Shown here piece by piece: positions 23,871 through 35,249 of a stretch of 64,000 nucleotides of DNA. The stretch is from Cornus controversa (taxonomy: Eukaryota; Streptophyta; Magnoliopsida; Cornales; Cornaceae): the NCBI GenBank assembly GCA_026545225.1, contig CM048848.1:12876853-12940852 (forward strand), given 5' to 3'. A program made the translations under genes and the position numbers. Each line of letters begins with the position of its first letter. Within the stretch, counting starts at the first letter, position 1. The notes below the pieces were generated by a model, which was given only the letters and a program-made list of their open reading frames with translations, had not been told where the DNA came from and did not search any database.

Positions 23871-25138
23871 ACACTAGAAAGACTCAATGAAATGGATCAC
23901 TAAGAACAATCTAAGATGACCTAATGCAAAAGAAAAAAGAAAAAAAATGGAATCCTAAAATGACTCACAAAAACACCAACCAAATAAATAAGCAATTTTT
24001 TTTTTCAAATTTAATTCAAGGTTAGTGATTTATATTTTAGTTTTTTATTTTTATTATTTTTCCTAATGAATTATCTGGACTAGTTCTAAAATAATTTTTA
24101 TCTAGTTAGATAGCTTCTACTCCCTTTCAAAGGAATTAGAGGATTACCAGTTAAGCCCCACCAACAATACAACCAGGAAAGTTTCTAAGATAGATTGGAG
24201 GGGTCACAAACGGTCCCACTTAAAAACCAATCTCCTTAGAACTTTCCTAAACATTGTGAAGTTGGAAGGTGTTCACTGGAGTTACCAAAAGTTAACTCTG
24301 TCCAAGAGGATCCTATAAACTATGTGAATTCCTATGGCCAATGTCTACTTGATTTTAAATTTAAACTAAATTTGGCTTAGGATAGACAAATGCAAGGAAA
24401 TTTTTAACCTAGTTGAGCAAGGAATTGGTGATGAAATTCAATCCTTATCTTGTTGGGGGTTCGTGCCCTTACTAAAATTTTAATGCAAGAATGCTAAATT
24501 AAAATGCACATACAAAACACACAATAAAAATAAAATAAAAAGTGAGTGAGTGTGTGGTCTTTCTTCTCTTTTTTTTTTTTTTTTAACTAGAGAAAAAAAA
24601 AATAAAACAACTAAAATAAAATATAAAATAAACTTGAAGAAAGTGTGACCCTAGGGTTATTTCTAAGTTTTTCTATCCTAGAGTTCTCATGCACAAGTTA
24701 ACAACCTAAAACAAAAATCTATATTTTTCTAATCTAAGAAAAGAAAAAAAATAAATAAACGGAAGGAAAAAAAAATGTACTTACTTGGATTCCAAAATAG
24801 TGCCCAAGAAAATGCGAAAAAGGCAATTTTCAACAATACCACCTATAGAATTCAAGAAGTATCAGGTAAAACAATAATAATAAAATAAAACTAAAACTAA
24901 ACTAAGAAAAATAATAATAAAAAATAAAATTAATAAAACTAAAACTAAAACTAAACTATAATAATAAAGAAAAAGTTTTTTTTTTTTTTTTTTAAACCTA
25001 GAACAATGGACTAATAAAAAAATAAAATTAGAAAGATTTTTTTTTCTTTTTGATAATAATAAAAAAAAAAAAAAAACTAAATTATAACTAGTAGAAGAAT
25101 TAAATCAATCGAAATTTGATTAGTTTCTTATTTGCGAT
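23871..25138 (-). other. Element 3 5' leader between PBS and gag
   Basis: This is about 1.27 kb of non-coding A/T-rich sequence, with T- and A-runs at 24567-24584, 24975-24993 and 25060-25076. It is much longer than the Element 1 leader (about 120 bases). No ORF or RNA gene is supported. Confidence 0.65.
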
Positions 25139-25156
25139 TCCCCGGCAACGGTGCCA
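25139..25156 (-). other. Element 3 primer-binding site (tRNA-Asp type)
   Basis: The reverse complement starts TGGCACC and ends GTTGCCGGGGA, pairing with a tRNA-Asp 3' end with a single change. It lies six bases inside the 5' LTR. Confidence 0.85.
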
Positions 25157-25162
25157 AAAACT

Positions 25163-28100
25163 TGATGTTTTAAAAGTGTAAAATAACTCGCAAATGTAGA
25201 AATCTATTGAAGTATAGATCGGCAAGAACGAGGTCGAACCCAAGGGAATACTTTGAGAAGAAAAACTAACACAAATTCAAATTAATTTAAAACTAATCTA
25301 GTTTAAACAAAGTTTGGTTGATTTGAGAGAAATTAAACTAACATGAAAATAAAATAATACTATTGAAATAAAACAGAAAAAATAACTAAGGTTTCGGATT
25401 CCACCACCATTAAAACCATGAAGCTTCTAATATTTATTTATTAATTCTCAAATTTAGAGTAGCAATCAAGAAATCAATCTATTTCTCACTCAAGATTTAA
25501 CAATAAAGCACTATGAAAAATATATCAAAAAGGTAGATTTTCTTTCGCTTCACTAGTGTAAAATTCTAAGCATCTTATGTATCCAATTTAATGAAAAACA
25601 TAAGATCAAAGATTATCACTTTTAAGAAATACAATCCCAAGCTTAGATTAATTATAATACTTTCTAACTACCACATATACATGATATAGATGGTGAAAGA
25701 ACTATAAAATAATTAATCACAAGAAGCGAAAATCATACACATGGGAATCAATTAATGAACAAAATAACTTCACTTCATTAATGGAGGTTTCCTCCTCAAC
25801 CCTAGTTGAGGAGTTTAGTTACACATGGTAGAAGAAAAAGATAACAAAATAATAAAAGACATAACAAAATAGATAAAACCCGGATTGTCTCTGTCTTCTC
25901 TGCCTTGGCTTCCACTTGTTTTCTCTCCTAAAACAGCCTCCAATTCACCACTTTATACCCCAAGAGAATACATAAATTTCTAATCCAATTAGGAGATAAT
26001 GTAAGGACCGGTTTAACTTTGGCCGGTTCCGAACTAATTTTGGACCGGGTTTTCTTTTTCCGAATTAATTAATTTCAGAAGAGAGTGAGAATATGTATAT
26101 ATATATATGGAGATGTGTATATATATATATATACGATCAATATATTTATATTCAATTATAAATATATGGGGGACTTTATGCAATTATGAAGAAATAGAGG
26201 TGCACATTCTTAATTTTGTGTATGAAGAGGGTCAATTGTGTATATGGGTTAAGTATGTATATATATATATATATATAATGTGTGGACCAAAAGATGAGAA
26301 GAGAAGATAAGAGAATGAGTGGTCAGCCGAGAAAGAAGAAAAGAAAAGGAAAAGAAGAAAAGAAAAGAGAAAAAGAAAAAGAAAAGAAAAGAAAAAGAAA
26401 AAGAAGGAAGAAGAGAGAGAAGAGAAAATCGGGAAAGAGAGAGAAGAGAGAGGGATCGAGAGAGAGACCGGGGGAAGGAGGCACCGCCGATCCCGGCGCC
26501 GGCGGTGGCCATGGCTGGAGCGGCTGTTCGCGGTGGCCGAAGAGGTTGAGGTGGTGTTGCCGGTGACGCGGGGTGACTCGGTACGACTGGATCGTTCGCG
26601 AAGGGGGTTGCTCGCGGTGGGGTTTCACCTGGGCGACGGCGACGGCGATCGCGACGGCTGGAGGAGGGTGTAGCGGTCACGGTGGTGTGGGTTTGGCCGT
26701 GGCTGGTGCCGACGGTGGCTTCGGCTGGTAGATCTGTTACGGTGAGTTGATTCGGGTCCAAATTTTGGGAACAGTCCGGGTGCTTTCTTCTGGGTGGTCA
26801 GTGGCAGCCGTGGACGGCAGCGGCCGTGTGGGTTGTTGAGTTGCTAATGGTGGTTCGTCGAAGGAGGATAGAGAGATGCTGGGTGGCTGGGTGCAGCTGT
26901 GGCGAGATGGAACCGTGAGGTTTCGGGTTCGGTTCGGACAATCTGTTTTAGAGGCTCCGGGGTTGTGGTTCGTGGCTGATGGTTTCGGTGGGTGAAGTGA
27001 TGGTGCCGAGAAGGGTGAAGCTTGAGGGTCTCTTGGCTGGTTGGTGGTTGGTGGTTGGCTCGGCTGTAGGTGCTGGCCAGTAGCAACTTCAGCGGGCTGA
27101 GGTGTGGTGGAACACGGTGGTCTCGGAATTGAAGGAGGCTCGACTGGTGGCTGGGTTGAGCTCGCAGCAGGGGTTGTTTGGGCTCACATTTTGTTTTGTT
27201 TGGGACTTGAACATGAAATTAGGTTGCATAAAAAATAAATGGGGCTAAGATTGGTTAAGTGAAAATGATTGGGCTGCCATGGTTGGGTCTTGTTTGGGCA
27301 GCCATGAATTTGGCTTGGTATTTGGTCTCAAGTTAAATATGTATGTAAGGGCTACTAAATTGGATTTGGGCCAAGTGATTGGGTTAGTTTCATGGGCCGG
27401 ACAGTTGAATTAAAATTTGGGTTGTCTTGGAATTGATTTTTGATTGAGCCTTGTTAATGGAGATGGGACTTGTTATATGGGCCTAGTGTTTGGGCAATCA
27501 TGGTTTGGGCTACATAATTATTTTTCGGGCTGAATTGGGTTTAATTGTGGTGAAGGAATTAGGCCAGTGAGCTTAGATGAAGGCGGTGAGTTTCTTGAAT
27601 GAGGATTGAAAATTGGTAGTGCTGGAAATTGATTTGGGCTTCACGATTTTACTTGAATTCGGATCAATTAAATTGGACTTGACTTTGACGTTGGGTTGGA
27701 CCGATTAGTGGGCTACCTTGGACTTTGGACACGCAAGGACGTGTAACGCCATTCTGGCATAGAAATGGACGGTGATCATTTCAACTTTTGTGAAATTGGA
27801 GATTTTTGGAGTTCTCACTCCAAATTGAGGTAGGGGGTGTGCGTTGTGTTTTTCATTCCAAGTTTAATTTCATGTTAATGACATAAAGTATATGTTCTTA
27901 TGTTATTTATGATTAAATGAAGTTTGGAATATAATCTTTGATTTAAATTGATGTATGATTTAAATCGCATGAATTGTTGAATATGCCTTATGTGATAGGT
28001 ATGCATATATGGACTCTTGGTTTAAAATTCATGTTTTACAAGAAGATGAATGAAATTCCTTTACGTTGAAAAGATTGGGGTATGTGTTACAAAGCATGAA

Positions 28101-29962
28101 TTGATTATACATGCAAAATGGTATATGTATGGCATGTGTAGAATTTTGGGAAAAATGATGAAAATCGAGTTTTGGGAAATAAGCTTGTTCTTGTGTCTTA
28201 TGATTCTTGTGTGACATACTAGAATTGTATTAGGACATTCAATGGGTGCAATGCATCTAACTTGTGAATGTGGGTGCAAAATGTGAAATATTTTGTGTGA
28301 GTGTGGGGTGTGTCTCGGAAGTGGCTCATGGAAAATAGAGGGGGAACATATCCCCTTGGGGTTGAAAGACCTCTACCTTGCGCAAGTGGGTGGTAACCGG
28401 ATGGGTTAGTAGCCCGAAATAACCAAGAGTTTGAGATATGGGACTTCGGTACGTATCTCGTGTGTGTGTGTGAGTGTGAACCAAATCCGAGAGAGTGTGT
28501 TGAGTCTTATGTGTAACTTATGTGAAATTACATGACTCGTGTGGATATTTATTCGATTTGAAAATGTCATATGCCACTTATATGATGGAGAATGTGCTTT
28601 ATGCATGGATTGAAATTATGTGGTTGTCAAGTTACATTTGATGCATATGCCACGATTTGAAAGAAATGAGTAGAAATGTGAGTTTTATGATGATTCCGTT
28701 AAACTTGTGTTTAAATCCCATTTTGGTCATATGTTATAGATATGATGAGACTGTGCATTATTGCATGTTTAGATTGAAAATTTTGTGGTAGTCATGCATC
28801 TTGATGTCTATACCATGTGAAGTGAAAGTTTCGGTCTGTGGACTAGAATGCTAGGAAGCATGACACGTAGTTAAGCGGTGCTTGTTGATTGTGTTTATGC
28901 GTTGATATGAGATATGAATTTGGACGGATTGCACAACGTATTACCTTGAGCCCGTTGAAAATTGCTCATCCCCCTACACTAACATTTTCAGGACATGACA
29001 AGGAGATGGTTGGTGGTGTGCAATCGTGAGTTGGACTTAGAGTTAGAAAGATCTCTTATTTTTAATCTTTTATGTTATGCGCGTCCGAGATGTGGACATG
29101 ATGCGCTTAGACATGTATACAGGAACTTCCATTTTGAGATGTTGTATATGGACATTGTGACTTTAATGTTGCCTGGTAGATTAGAATGTTTATTTAATTG
29201 TTAGATATAAATGTTGGGGGGACACGAGCCCAGAAGTGTCCATTTGAATTGAAAGCAGGTATAACACGCCAGGATCTGATTATTTAGAATGGGTCATGCC
29301 CAATTTTCGTAAAAATAATAGAAAATTGAGATTGTATGATCAGGTTGTGTTTATAGCGTGAGGGTGATCTCACGGAGTTCACACCTCGATTTCCGGGCCT
29401 CGGGAATCGGGGCGTGACAGATAAAGTCTTAATCCAATTAGGAGATAATTAGAGTTTTCCCGCAGCCCTAAATAGGTGGATTTTTCTACTGAAATTCGGC
29501 CCAGGTTTTGACCTAGTAGAAGTCCGATTCACGAAATTTATGTGAAATACAAAAGTGTCCAGAATCGAATTTCGTTCAACCTATAAAAAAATAAAGTCGA
29601 ATTGACGCTCAAAAATAGGACTTTAGGTCCACTTTTCAAAATGGGATTAAAATTGGATTATGCGCAGAATTAGGCTTCAGGCCCGTAATTTTCTTAAGCA
29701 GTTATAATTCTCTTGAACCTCTTCCTTGGGCTAATTTGAGTTGAAATATGGAGTTTAATGGACCCATTAGATGTAGGCTTCATATAACATTCTTGGATAT
29801 CATCTTTAAAAACTCAAAATCATGGTTTTATCTGAAATAATCATTAAGGCCCTGAAAAAGACAAAGAACACAAAAACAGAGTAAAATCACATATAAACTA
29901 TCATTAAGAGAATAAAATATACAAATTAAGAGGTTAGAATGCATAACACTCAACGCCGATCA
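25163..29962 (-). repeat. Element 3 5' LTR, split by solo LTR B
   Basis: LTR sequence occupies 25163-25999 and 29425-29962, about 1375 bases once the insertion and its duplicated GATAA are removed. It matches the intact 18029-19405 LTR. On the plus strand it begins TGATGTTTT, lacking three bases present in the partner, and ends CGATCA next to AGGGC. Confidence 0.92.
26000..29419 (+). mobile_element. Solo LTR B, 3420 bp, TSD GATAA, with GA tract and GC-rich block
   Basis: It begins TGTAAGGACC and ends GGGGCGTGACA. GATAA at 25995-25999 and 29420-29424 flanks it, and the undisrupted GATAA site is seen in the sister LTR near 18863. The segment 27828-29419 is homologous to solo LTR A (for example AGGTAGGGGGTGTG and TCATCCCCCTACA). 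The first 1.8 kb are not shared with A. They contain TA repeats, a nearly pure purine tract (about 26327-26462), and a GC-rich block (about 26460-27180). ORFs in the GC block are low-complexity on both strands and not credible genes. This is the youngest insertion in the stack. Confidence 0.92.
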
Positions 29963-29967
29963 AGGGC

Positions 29968-32052
29968 CCTCTCGAATTCTTGGTCACCAATGACACAAGA
30001 TATTGTCGGGGCACCAGATCTTTGAATTTTGGAAGGGTGTTATATTGAAGAATTGAGCTTACTTGTTCAGTTAGATGGACCTTCTTAGGAACTTATTTCC
30101 TAGATTTATGCTTTTGTGTGCATAAGTCCTTAAGAAATTTAGCATATAAGGGAATTTGCCTTATAACATCTAGGAGAGGAAGATTGATTTTAACTTGTTT
30201 AAACATTTCAATCATATTTTGTAATTTTTCTCCTTCTTCCCAAATTGAGAAGGTTCCCTTAATCTTTGAGGAAATGGAACTAGAGGTTCAAATGAAGTTT
30301 CTTGAATTGGAATTAATGAAAATTCAGCTTCAATTGCCCTTTCTTTTTCTTTTGAAACATTTGAATTTTTGGAAGAATCATTTGGATTTAAAATTGGAAT
30401 TTTTGGATTTGGACTAGGAATTTTTGGATCTGCCTAGTGCTCACATTCTTTCTCTCTTTTCTTATCAACTTGGTTCTTTAGAACTCTACCACTCCTTAAA
30501 GTAGTAATTGATTGAGCTTATTCTTGATTAAACTCAAAAGAATTAGAAGTATCATCAATTATTTGCACTCCTTTAGGGTTTGCCACCGTTTGGCTGAGCA
30601 ATGTTTCACTCTATCTCCGATGAAAAGCATTAATTAGTTGTCCCAATTGGGATTCTATCTTTGCAATGGATTTAGAGTGGGAATTGATTTTTTGAGTTTT
30701 GCTCTCAATATTGCCTAATGTTGCCAAAACCTTATCCTCAAAACTGGGATCTCGAGGGGGTGGTTGATTGGGAGTGTAATAGAAACTTGAATTTGGATTG
30801 GATTGATAAGGTCTAGGTTTGATTTGATTTTGACCTTGTTGTCCCCAAGGTCCTTGATATTGACCTTGGTTTCCATATTGGAATTGATTTTGACCTCTTC
30901 ATCTGGGATTATAGGAGTTTTGATAAGAACCTTGACCTGACCTAGAATAAAGTGTATTCACTTGATCTTGATTATACTCGGGATGTTGACTAGCATGAGG
31001 ACAATCCATAATATAATAAGAAGGGCTACCACATAATGAACACACATCATAAGTAGGATGAATAGTGGGATTCGGAAGATTAGAAGGAGAAGAAGACGAA
31101 GATGGAGAAGAAGACCTGGTCAACATAACTTGGTCAAGTTTCTTTTCTAAGGCTTCTATTTTCCTATCGGTTGCTTGCTCTTTGCATAATTCAAAGACAC
31201 TTTCAGTTTGAGCATTAAGAGGAACAACTACCTTATTCTTCTTTTCATTAGAAGAACGATGAGACAAATTTTCGCTCAGGTTCTCAAAGAGAATCCACGC
31301 TTCATCGGGACTTTTTAGAAAGAATGTATCTCTACAACTAGCATCTACCATTTGTTTGTGGGGCTCTCCTAAACCATCATAAAATCCTTGCACTAATTAC
31401 CATTTGAGAATAACATGGTGTGGGCATGACCTCAAAAGTTCCTTCATTCTTTTCCATGTTTCATAAAAAGCTTCTCCTTCCCTTTGAGAGAAATCGATGA
31501 TGGCTCTTCGCACATCATTAGTCTTTCCCATTGGAAAGTATTTATTTAAAAACTCTCGTTGCATTTCTACCCAAAAGTTAATGAAATTTGGCTCTAAGGA
31601 GTTAAACCATTGTTTGGCTTTATCCTTAAGTGAGAAGGGGAAAAGACAAAGTCTTAAGTTGTCTTCCACTTGGGCATTCAACTATAGAGTCGAACATACT
31701 TCTAAGAAGTCATCTATTTGTTTATAAGGATCTTGGTTAGGAAGCCTGTGAAAATAATTTAGAAGATTAATTTGATTTCAAAATTATTCCTTCCCATATT
31801 CGGAAAGCGAATACAAGAAGGAGATGCATAGGTAGATGGAAGATAAAAATCTTGAAGTACCTCACCACCCGATGGGGCTGGTAAAAAAGGATTTTGTTAA
31901 ACATTTGAGTTATCATTATTTGTCATAATTTCTCTCCTATGTTCTTCAAATAATATAGGGTCCGTAGGAACGCTACTATATTGTCTAAGAGTCATTTCGA
32001 GTTCAAGATCACACGGCAGTAAAGGTAATGACAACGATCTCCTACCTTGCAT
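29968..32052 (-). pseudogene. gag: Element 2 gag and protease N-terminus
   Basis: The start at 32052 gives MQGRRSLSLPLLPCDLELE, close to the Element 1 opening. The gag domain is at 31681-31397 (LCLFPFSLKDKAKQWFNSL, EGEAFYETWKRMKELLRSCPHH). The zinc knuckle near 31060-31015 reads C-x2-C-x4-Y-x4-C, with tyrosine in place of the metal-binding histidine. A Q/N-rich linker runs to about 30600, then an alpha-helical ESQLGQL segment. The protease N-terminal side (APTISCVIGDQEFERAL) ends at the AGGGC duplication (29963-29967). Several frameshifts and stops are present. Confidence 0.88.
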
Positions 32053-32297
32053 GTGAATAAAACAAAATCTAAGCTATATGCAAAAACAAAAATTTAAACA
32101 CTTAAGTGCAAGAAAATTAGGTACCATACTCACAAAGGATCCGAGCTTAAGTCCCGAAGTTTTGATTATATAAGTACCTAAAATGAAGCACTTAACAAAT
32201 AAGAACAAAACATAATTACAAATAAATAATGTAAAGAATGAGTTAAGTTAAAAATTAAACTAGACTTAATCTTCTACTTTTAACAATTAAACCGTAG

Positions 32298-32315
32298 TCT
32301 CCGGCAAAGGCGCCA
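32298..32315 (-). other. Element 2 primer-binding site (tRNA-Asp type)
   Basis: The reverse complement starts TGGCGCC and ends TTTGCCGGAGA, complementary to tRNA-Asp with two changes. It lies five bases from the LTR end, the same spacing as in Element 1. Confidence 0.83.
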
Positions 32316-32320
32316 AAAAT

Positions 32321-33697
32321 TGGTGTGGCCTTTGTGTGCATATCAAATTTATATTTATATTTTACCACTTGCAATAGAACGAATCCTTGAAGGATAGGGT
32401 TTTAAGTTGAGGATGTCAGTCCCACAAAGACTATGTAGGAATAATTTGCTAAAGGTCGAAGGGTGCTTCTTGTCTAACTTACAAACAAGTTTTTGGGTTG
32501 TTTGTTTACTCAACTTTAAAAGCAAAAATGATAATTAAATTGACGGAGTTAAGAGAAGAGAAAGGACTAGGGTTGAGACTTAACCACTAGCTTTATAACA
32601 TGTCAAACTTATAATAAACCAAGGAGTTTATGCAAATGTGCACCAAATGGTGCATTTGGCTTATGACCTACAATGCTACTGTCAAGACGATACATGCACC
32701 TTAAAATACTATAGTCCATCTTTGATACGTGTAAATTTCCTACCTACCTACTTACCTAATTAACTAAGTGTAGCTAATTTACCATCTCTAAACATGGACT
32801 ATGCAAATCTAGCTATACATGTGAAAATGAAAACTAGTACCAAACCATCACTTGTAGTCCTTGTGGAACTACAAGTGTTTGAAGATCAAGTGAGGAAATT
32901 AAGCATTCTAAGACAAGAAAGATAAATTTCAACACATGAACATATGGAATTTGTAACTTATATTTATATAATGCTCAAGGCATGGTACATATATACAAAA
33001 ATACACAAAAACCCCAATTTACTAAAATTAGAAAATAGTTACAAGCTAGGGCTTTGTCCAAACCCTAGAGAAGGAGTTAGTTGATCATGGTGGGCTGGAA
33101 GCACTCCATAGACAGAGTTGAATCCATGTTCAAAACAAGTTTTAAGGCCTTACAAAGCCTTCTTTGAAGCTTTTCCTCTCTAGAACTTTACGTCCTTTCT
33201 CTACAAATTCTCTATTTCTTCCTTTCTACAAAAAAAGTGATATATTTATCTATTACATATTTCTTCCATATACATCTGACTTGAGGCTCAAAATATCACA
33301 GAAAATTCGTGCAAGGCTCTTTCTAGAAGAATTTAGACAAGTGGCTAAGTGGAGAAAATATCTTCAAAATAATATCTTCTACAGGATTTGTGATGCATCG
33401 AATCCTACATTTCGATGCATCGAACTAGCTTTCTCTGCAATTCTTCAACTATTCAGCTTCCCGACTCCGGTCTTGACACGCCATTCACTATTCCTTGATG
33501 TAGACCTTCAATGAAGTACGATCAAAAATAAGAATGCATTTTTGAACTAATAAAGGCGTCAAATTACGTCAAATTCTGACTTTGAACCTGAAATCATCGA
33601 AAGCATACAAACGCGTAAAAACTATACAATATTTGCATCTATAGGATTAAAATACATAAGTAAAGGGGCGAGAATGTATAACATTCAACGTTTATCA
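32321..33697 (-). repeat. Element 2 5' LTR, 1377 bp
   Basis: On the plus strand it runs from TGGTGTGGCC to TTTATCA, and on the minus strand it begins TGATAAACGTTGAATGTTA, clearly related to the LTR starts of Elements 1 and 3. The end is fixed by the PBS five bases away. The partner LTR lies outside the window, so the duplication (TACTA on the right) cannot be checked. It carries a TTCGATGCATCGAA palindrome near 33409. Confidence 0.85.
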
Positions 33698-34179
33698 TAC
33701 TATATAATAAATAAAGAGTAAAATCAAACTTTACATTTGTTGCAAGGCATGGCCGTTGTGCAAAAATACATGCACAGCGACACTATCTTGCCCTATTTTT
33801 GCCTTTACCTCAGAGGTATTTAGCCAACAAGGCGACTAATTACAAAATTTTGCAAAGTTTATTATCCAAATTCATTTTGAAAAATCATATGTTTAAAGCT
33901 CGATACATTAAAACTTAGAGTTTAAACTTTGAGAATATAACCCTCGCTTTTCCTATAAAGTAGGGATGTACTTTCTTTATAATTGACCTTAGAAGAAGTG
34001 AGAGTCATTCTTCAATTGTTTATCCACACCAGACAAAAAATTCTTTACTTTATTATAAATAAAGTAAACGAGGTGAAATTAAAATTGCAGCAAGATAGGG
34101 TGCTGTGCAGGAGAATATGCACAGCACCACTCTATTGCCGATTTTGTTTAGACAAACCGACCATCTTTTTTTATTAAAA
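33698..34179 (+). other. Element 4 non-coding remnant left of the tandem array
   Basis: No ORF is credible. Two imperfect copies of a 50-60-base segment (TGCACAGC-x-CCACTCT/ACACTATCTTG type) occur near 33750-33810 and 34095-34145, about 340 bases apart. This is probably 3' sequence of Element 4, cut on the left by Element 2. Confidence 0.45.
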
Positions 34180-34875
34180 AAAAAGAGGCCTTGAGCCCAC
34201 TCAAGCTAAGGTCATAAACGACCGATGGCTTATCAAAGCTAAGGTCTTAAACGACTGATCGCTTACAAAAAAGAGGTCTTGGACCTAATCAAACTAAGGT
34301 CTTAAATGATCGATCGCTTACATAAAAAATAGGCATTAAGCCCACTCAAGCTAAGTTCATAAACGACTGATCGCTTATAAAATCTAATATCTTAAATGAT
34401 CGATCGTTTATTCAAACTAAGGTCTTAAACGATCGATCGCTTACAAAAAAGAGGCCTTGGGCCCAATCAAGCTAAGGTCTTAAACAACCGATCACTTATT
34501 CGAGCTAAGGTTTTAAACGACCGATCACTTACATAAAAAAGAGGCCTTAAGCCCACTCAAGCTAAGGTCATAAATGACCAATCTTTTTATCAAAGCTAAG
34601 GTCTTAAACGACCGATCGCTTATTAAAGCTAAGGTTTAGGATGATCGATCGCTTACAAAAAAGAGGACTTGGGCCAAATCAAGCTAAGGTCTTAAATGAC
34701 CGATCGTTTATTTAAGCTAAGGTCTTAAACGACCGATCGCTTACATAAAAAAAGGCCTTGAGCCCACTCAAGCTAAGGTCATAAATGACCGATCACTTAT
34801 CAAAGCTAAGGTCTTAAATGACCAATTGCTTATTAAAGTTGAGGTCCCAATAACCGATCGCTTATAAGAGAAGCA
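34180..34875 (+). repeat. Element 4 tandem-repeat array
   Basis: This is a long run of degenerate short units of the type CTAAGGTCTTAAACGACCGATCGCTTA, alternating with an AAAAAAGAGGCCTTGGGCCC segment. Basic spacing is about 33 bases, with longer compound units of about 50-55 where the second segment is included. At least fifteen basic units are visible. It lies directly downstream of the minus-strand Element 4 ORF, the same layout as the 80-bp array of Element 5. Confidence 0.82.
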
Positions 34876-35249
34876 GCCAACATTACAAGCCGATCGTTTA
34901 GAAAAGTCCCCTATTGAGTTCCTTAATGAATGAAGATAAGGCGTCAAAAGTCGAACACCAATCATCCACACAAAACTCTCAATTGACAAATATAATTGGG
35001 AAAGAGTTTTAGTTTTACTAAGTGAAGATAAGGCCCAACCTGCTAAGGTATTCTTCTATTAATAAATTATCAAGTGCAGACATATCAAACAAAATCAAAA
35101 CAAGACGTTTGAAGAAACTGAAGCACAAAAGAAGTATTACTAATCAGAATATTGTTTACAAAATAAGGGATAAAAATACAACTACCCCTTTAAAAAAAAA
35201 AAAAGAGAGCTCTAATTGAGCTTTACAAAAAGAAGAAAAATCATAAAAA

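Larger units (their letters stand above)
18029..29962 (-). mobile_element. Element 3: non-autonomous Athila-like element, gag and protease only, TSD AGGGC
   Basis: The two LTRs (18029-19405 and 25163-29962, the latter split by solo LTR B) both begin TGAT and end ATCA. They are flanked by AGGGC at 18024-18028 and 29963-29967. On the minus strand the order is LTR, PBS, A/T-rich leader, gag, protease, 3' untranslated region, polypurine tract and LTR. From the protease end (21428) sequence passes straight into 3' untranslated DNA. No RT, RNase H, integrase or env-like motif exists in the 5.76-kb interior. The shared 3' region and LTR start tie it to Element 1. Confidence 0.93.
10377..33697 (-). 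mobile_element. Element 2: old, degraded Athila-like element split by three insertions
   Basis: Read on the minus strand from right to left, it runs 5' LTR (33697-32321), PBS, gag (from 32052), protease start (to 29968), protease end (18023-17581), RT, RNase H, integrase, spacer and env-like ORF. The left end is cut by Element 1 at 10377. Element 3 entered the protease at a duplicated AGGGC, and solo LTR A entered the env-like ORF at a duplicated TTAAG. The coding parts have many stops and frameshifts, unlike the nearly open Element 1, so Element 2 is older. It is the only Athila-like copy here that still carries all pol domains including integrase. Confidence 0.9.

Noticed and set aside
26249..27086. 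Long ORFs in the GA tract and GC-rich block of solo LTR B
   Set aside because: Translations are low-complexity (K/E/R runs on plus, S/F/L and P/A-rich on minus). Open frames arise from composition.
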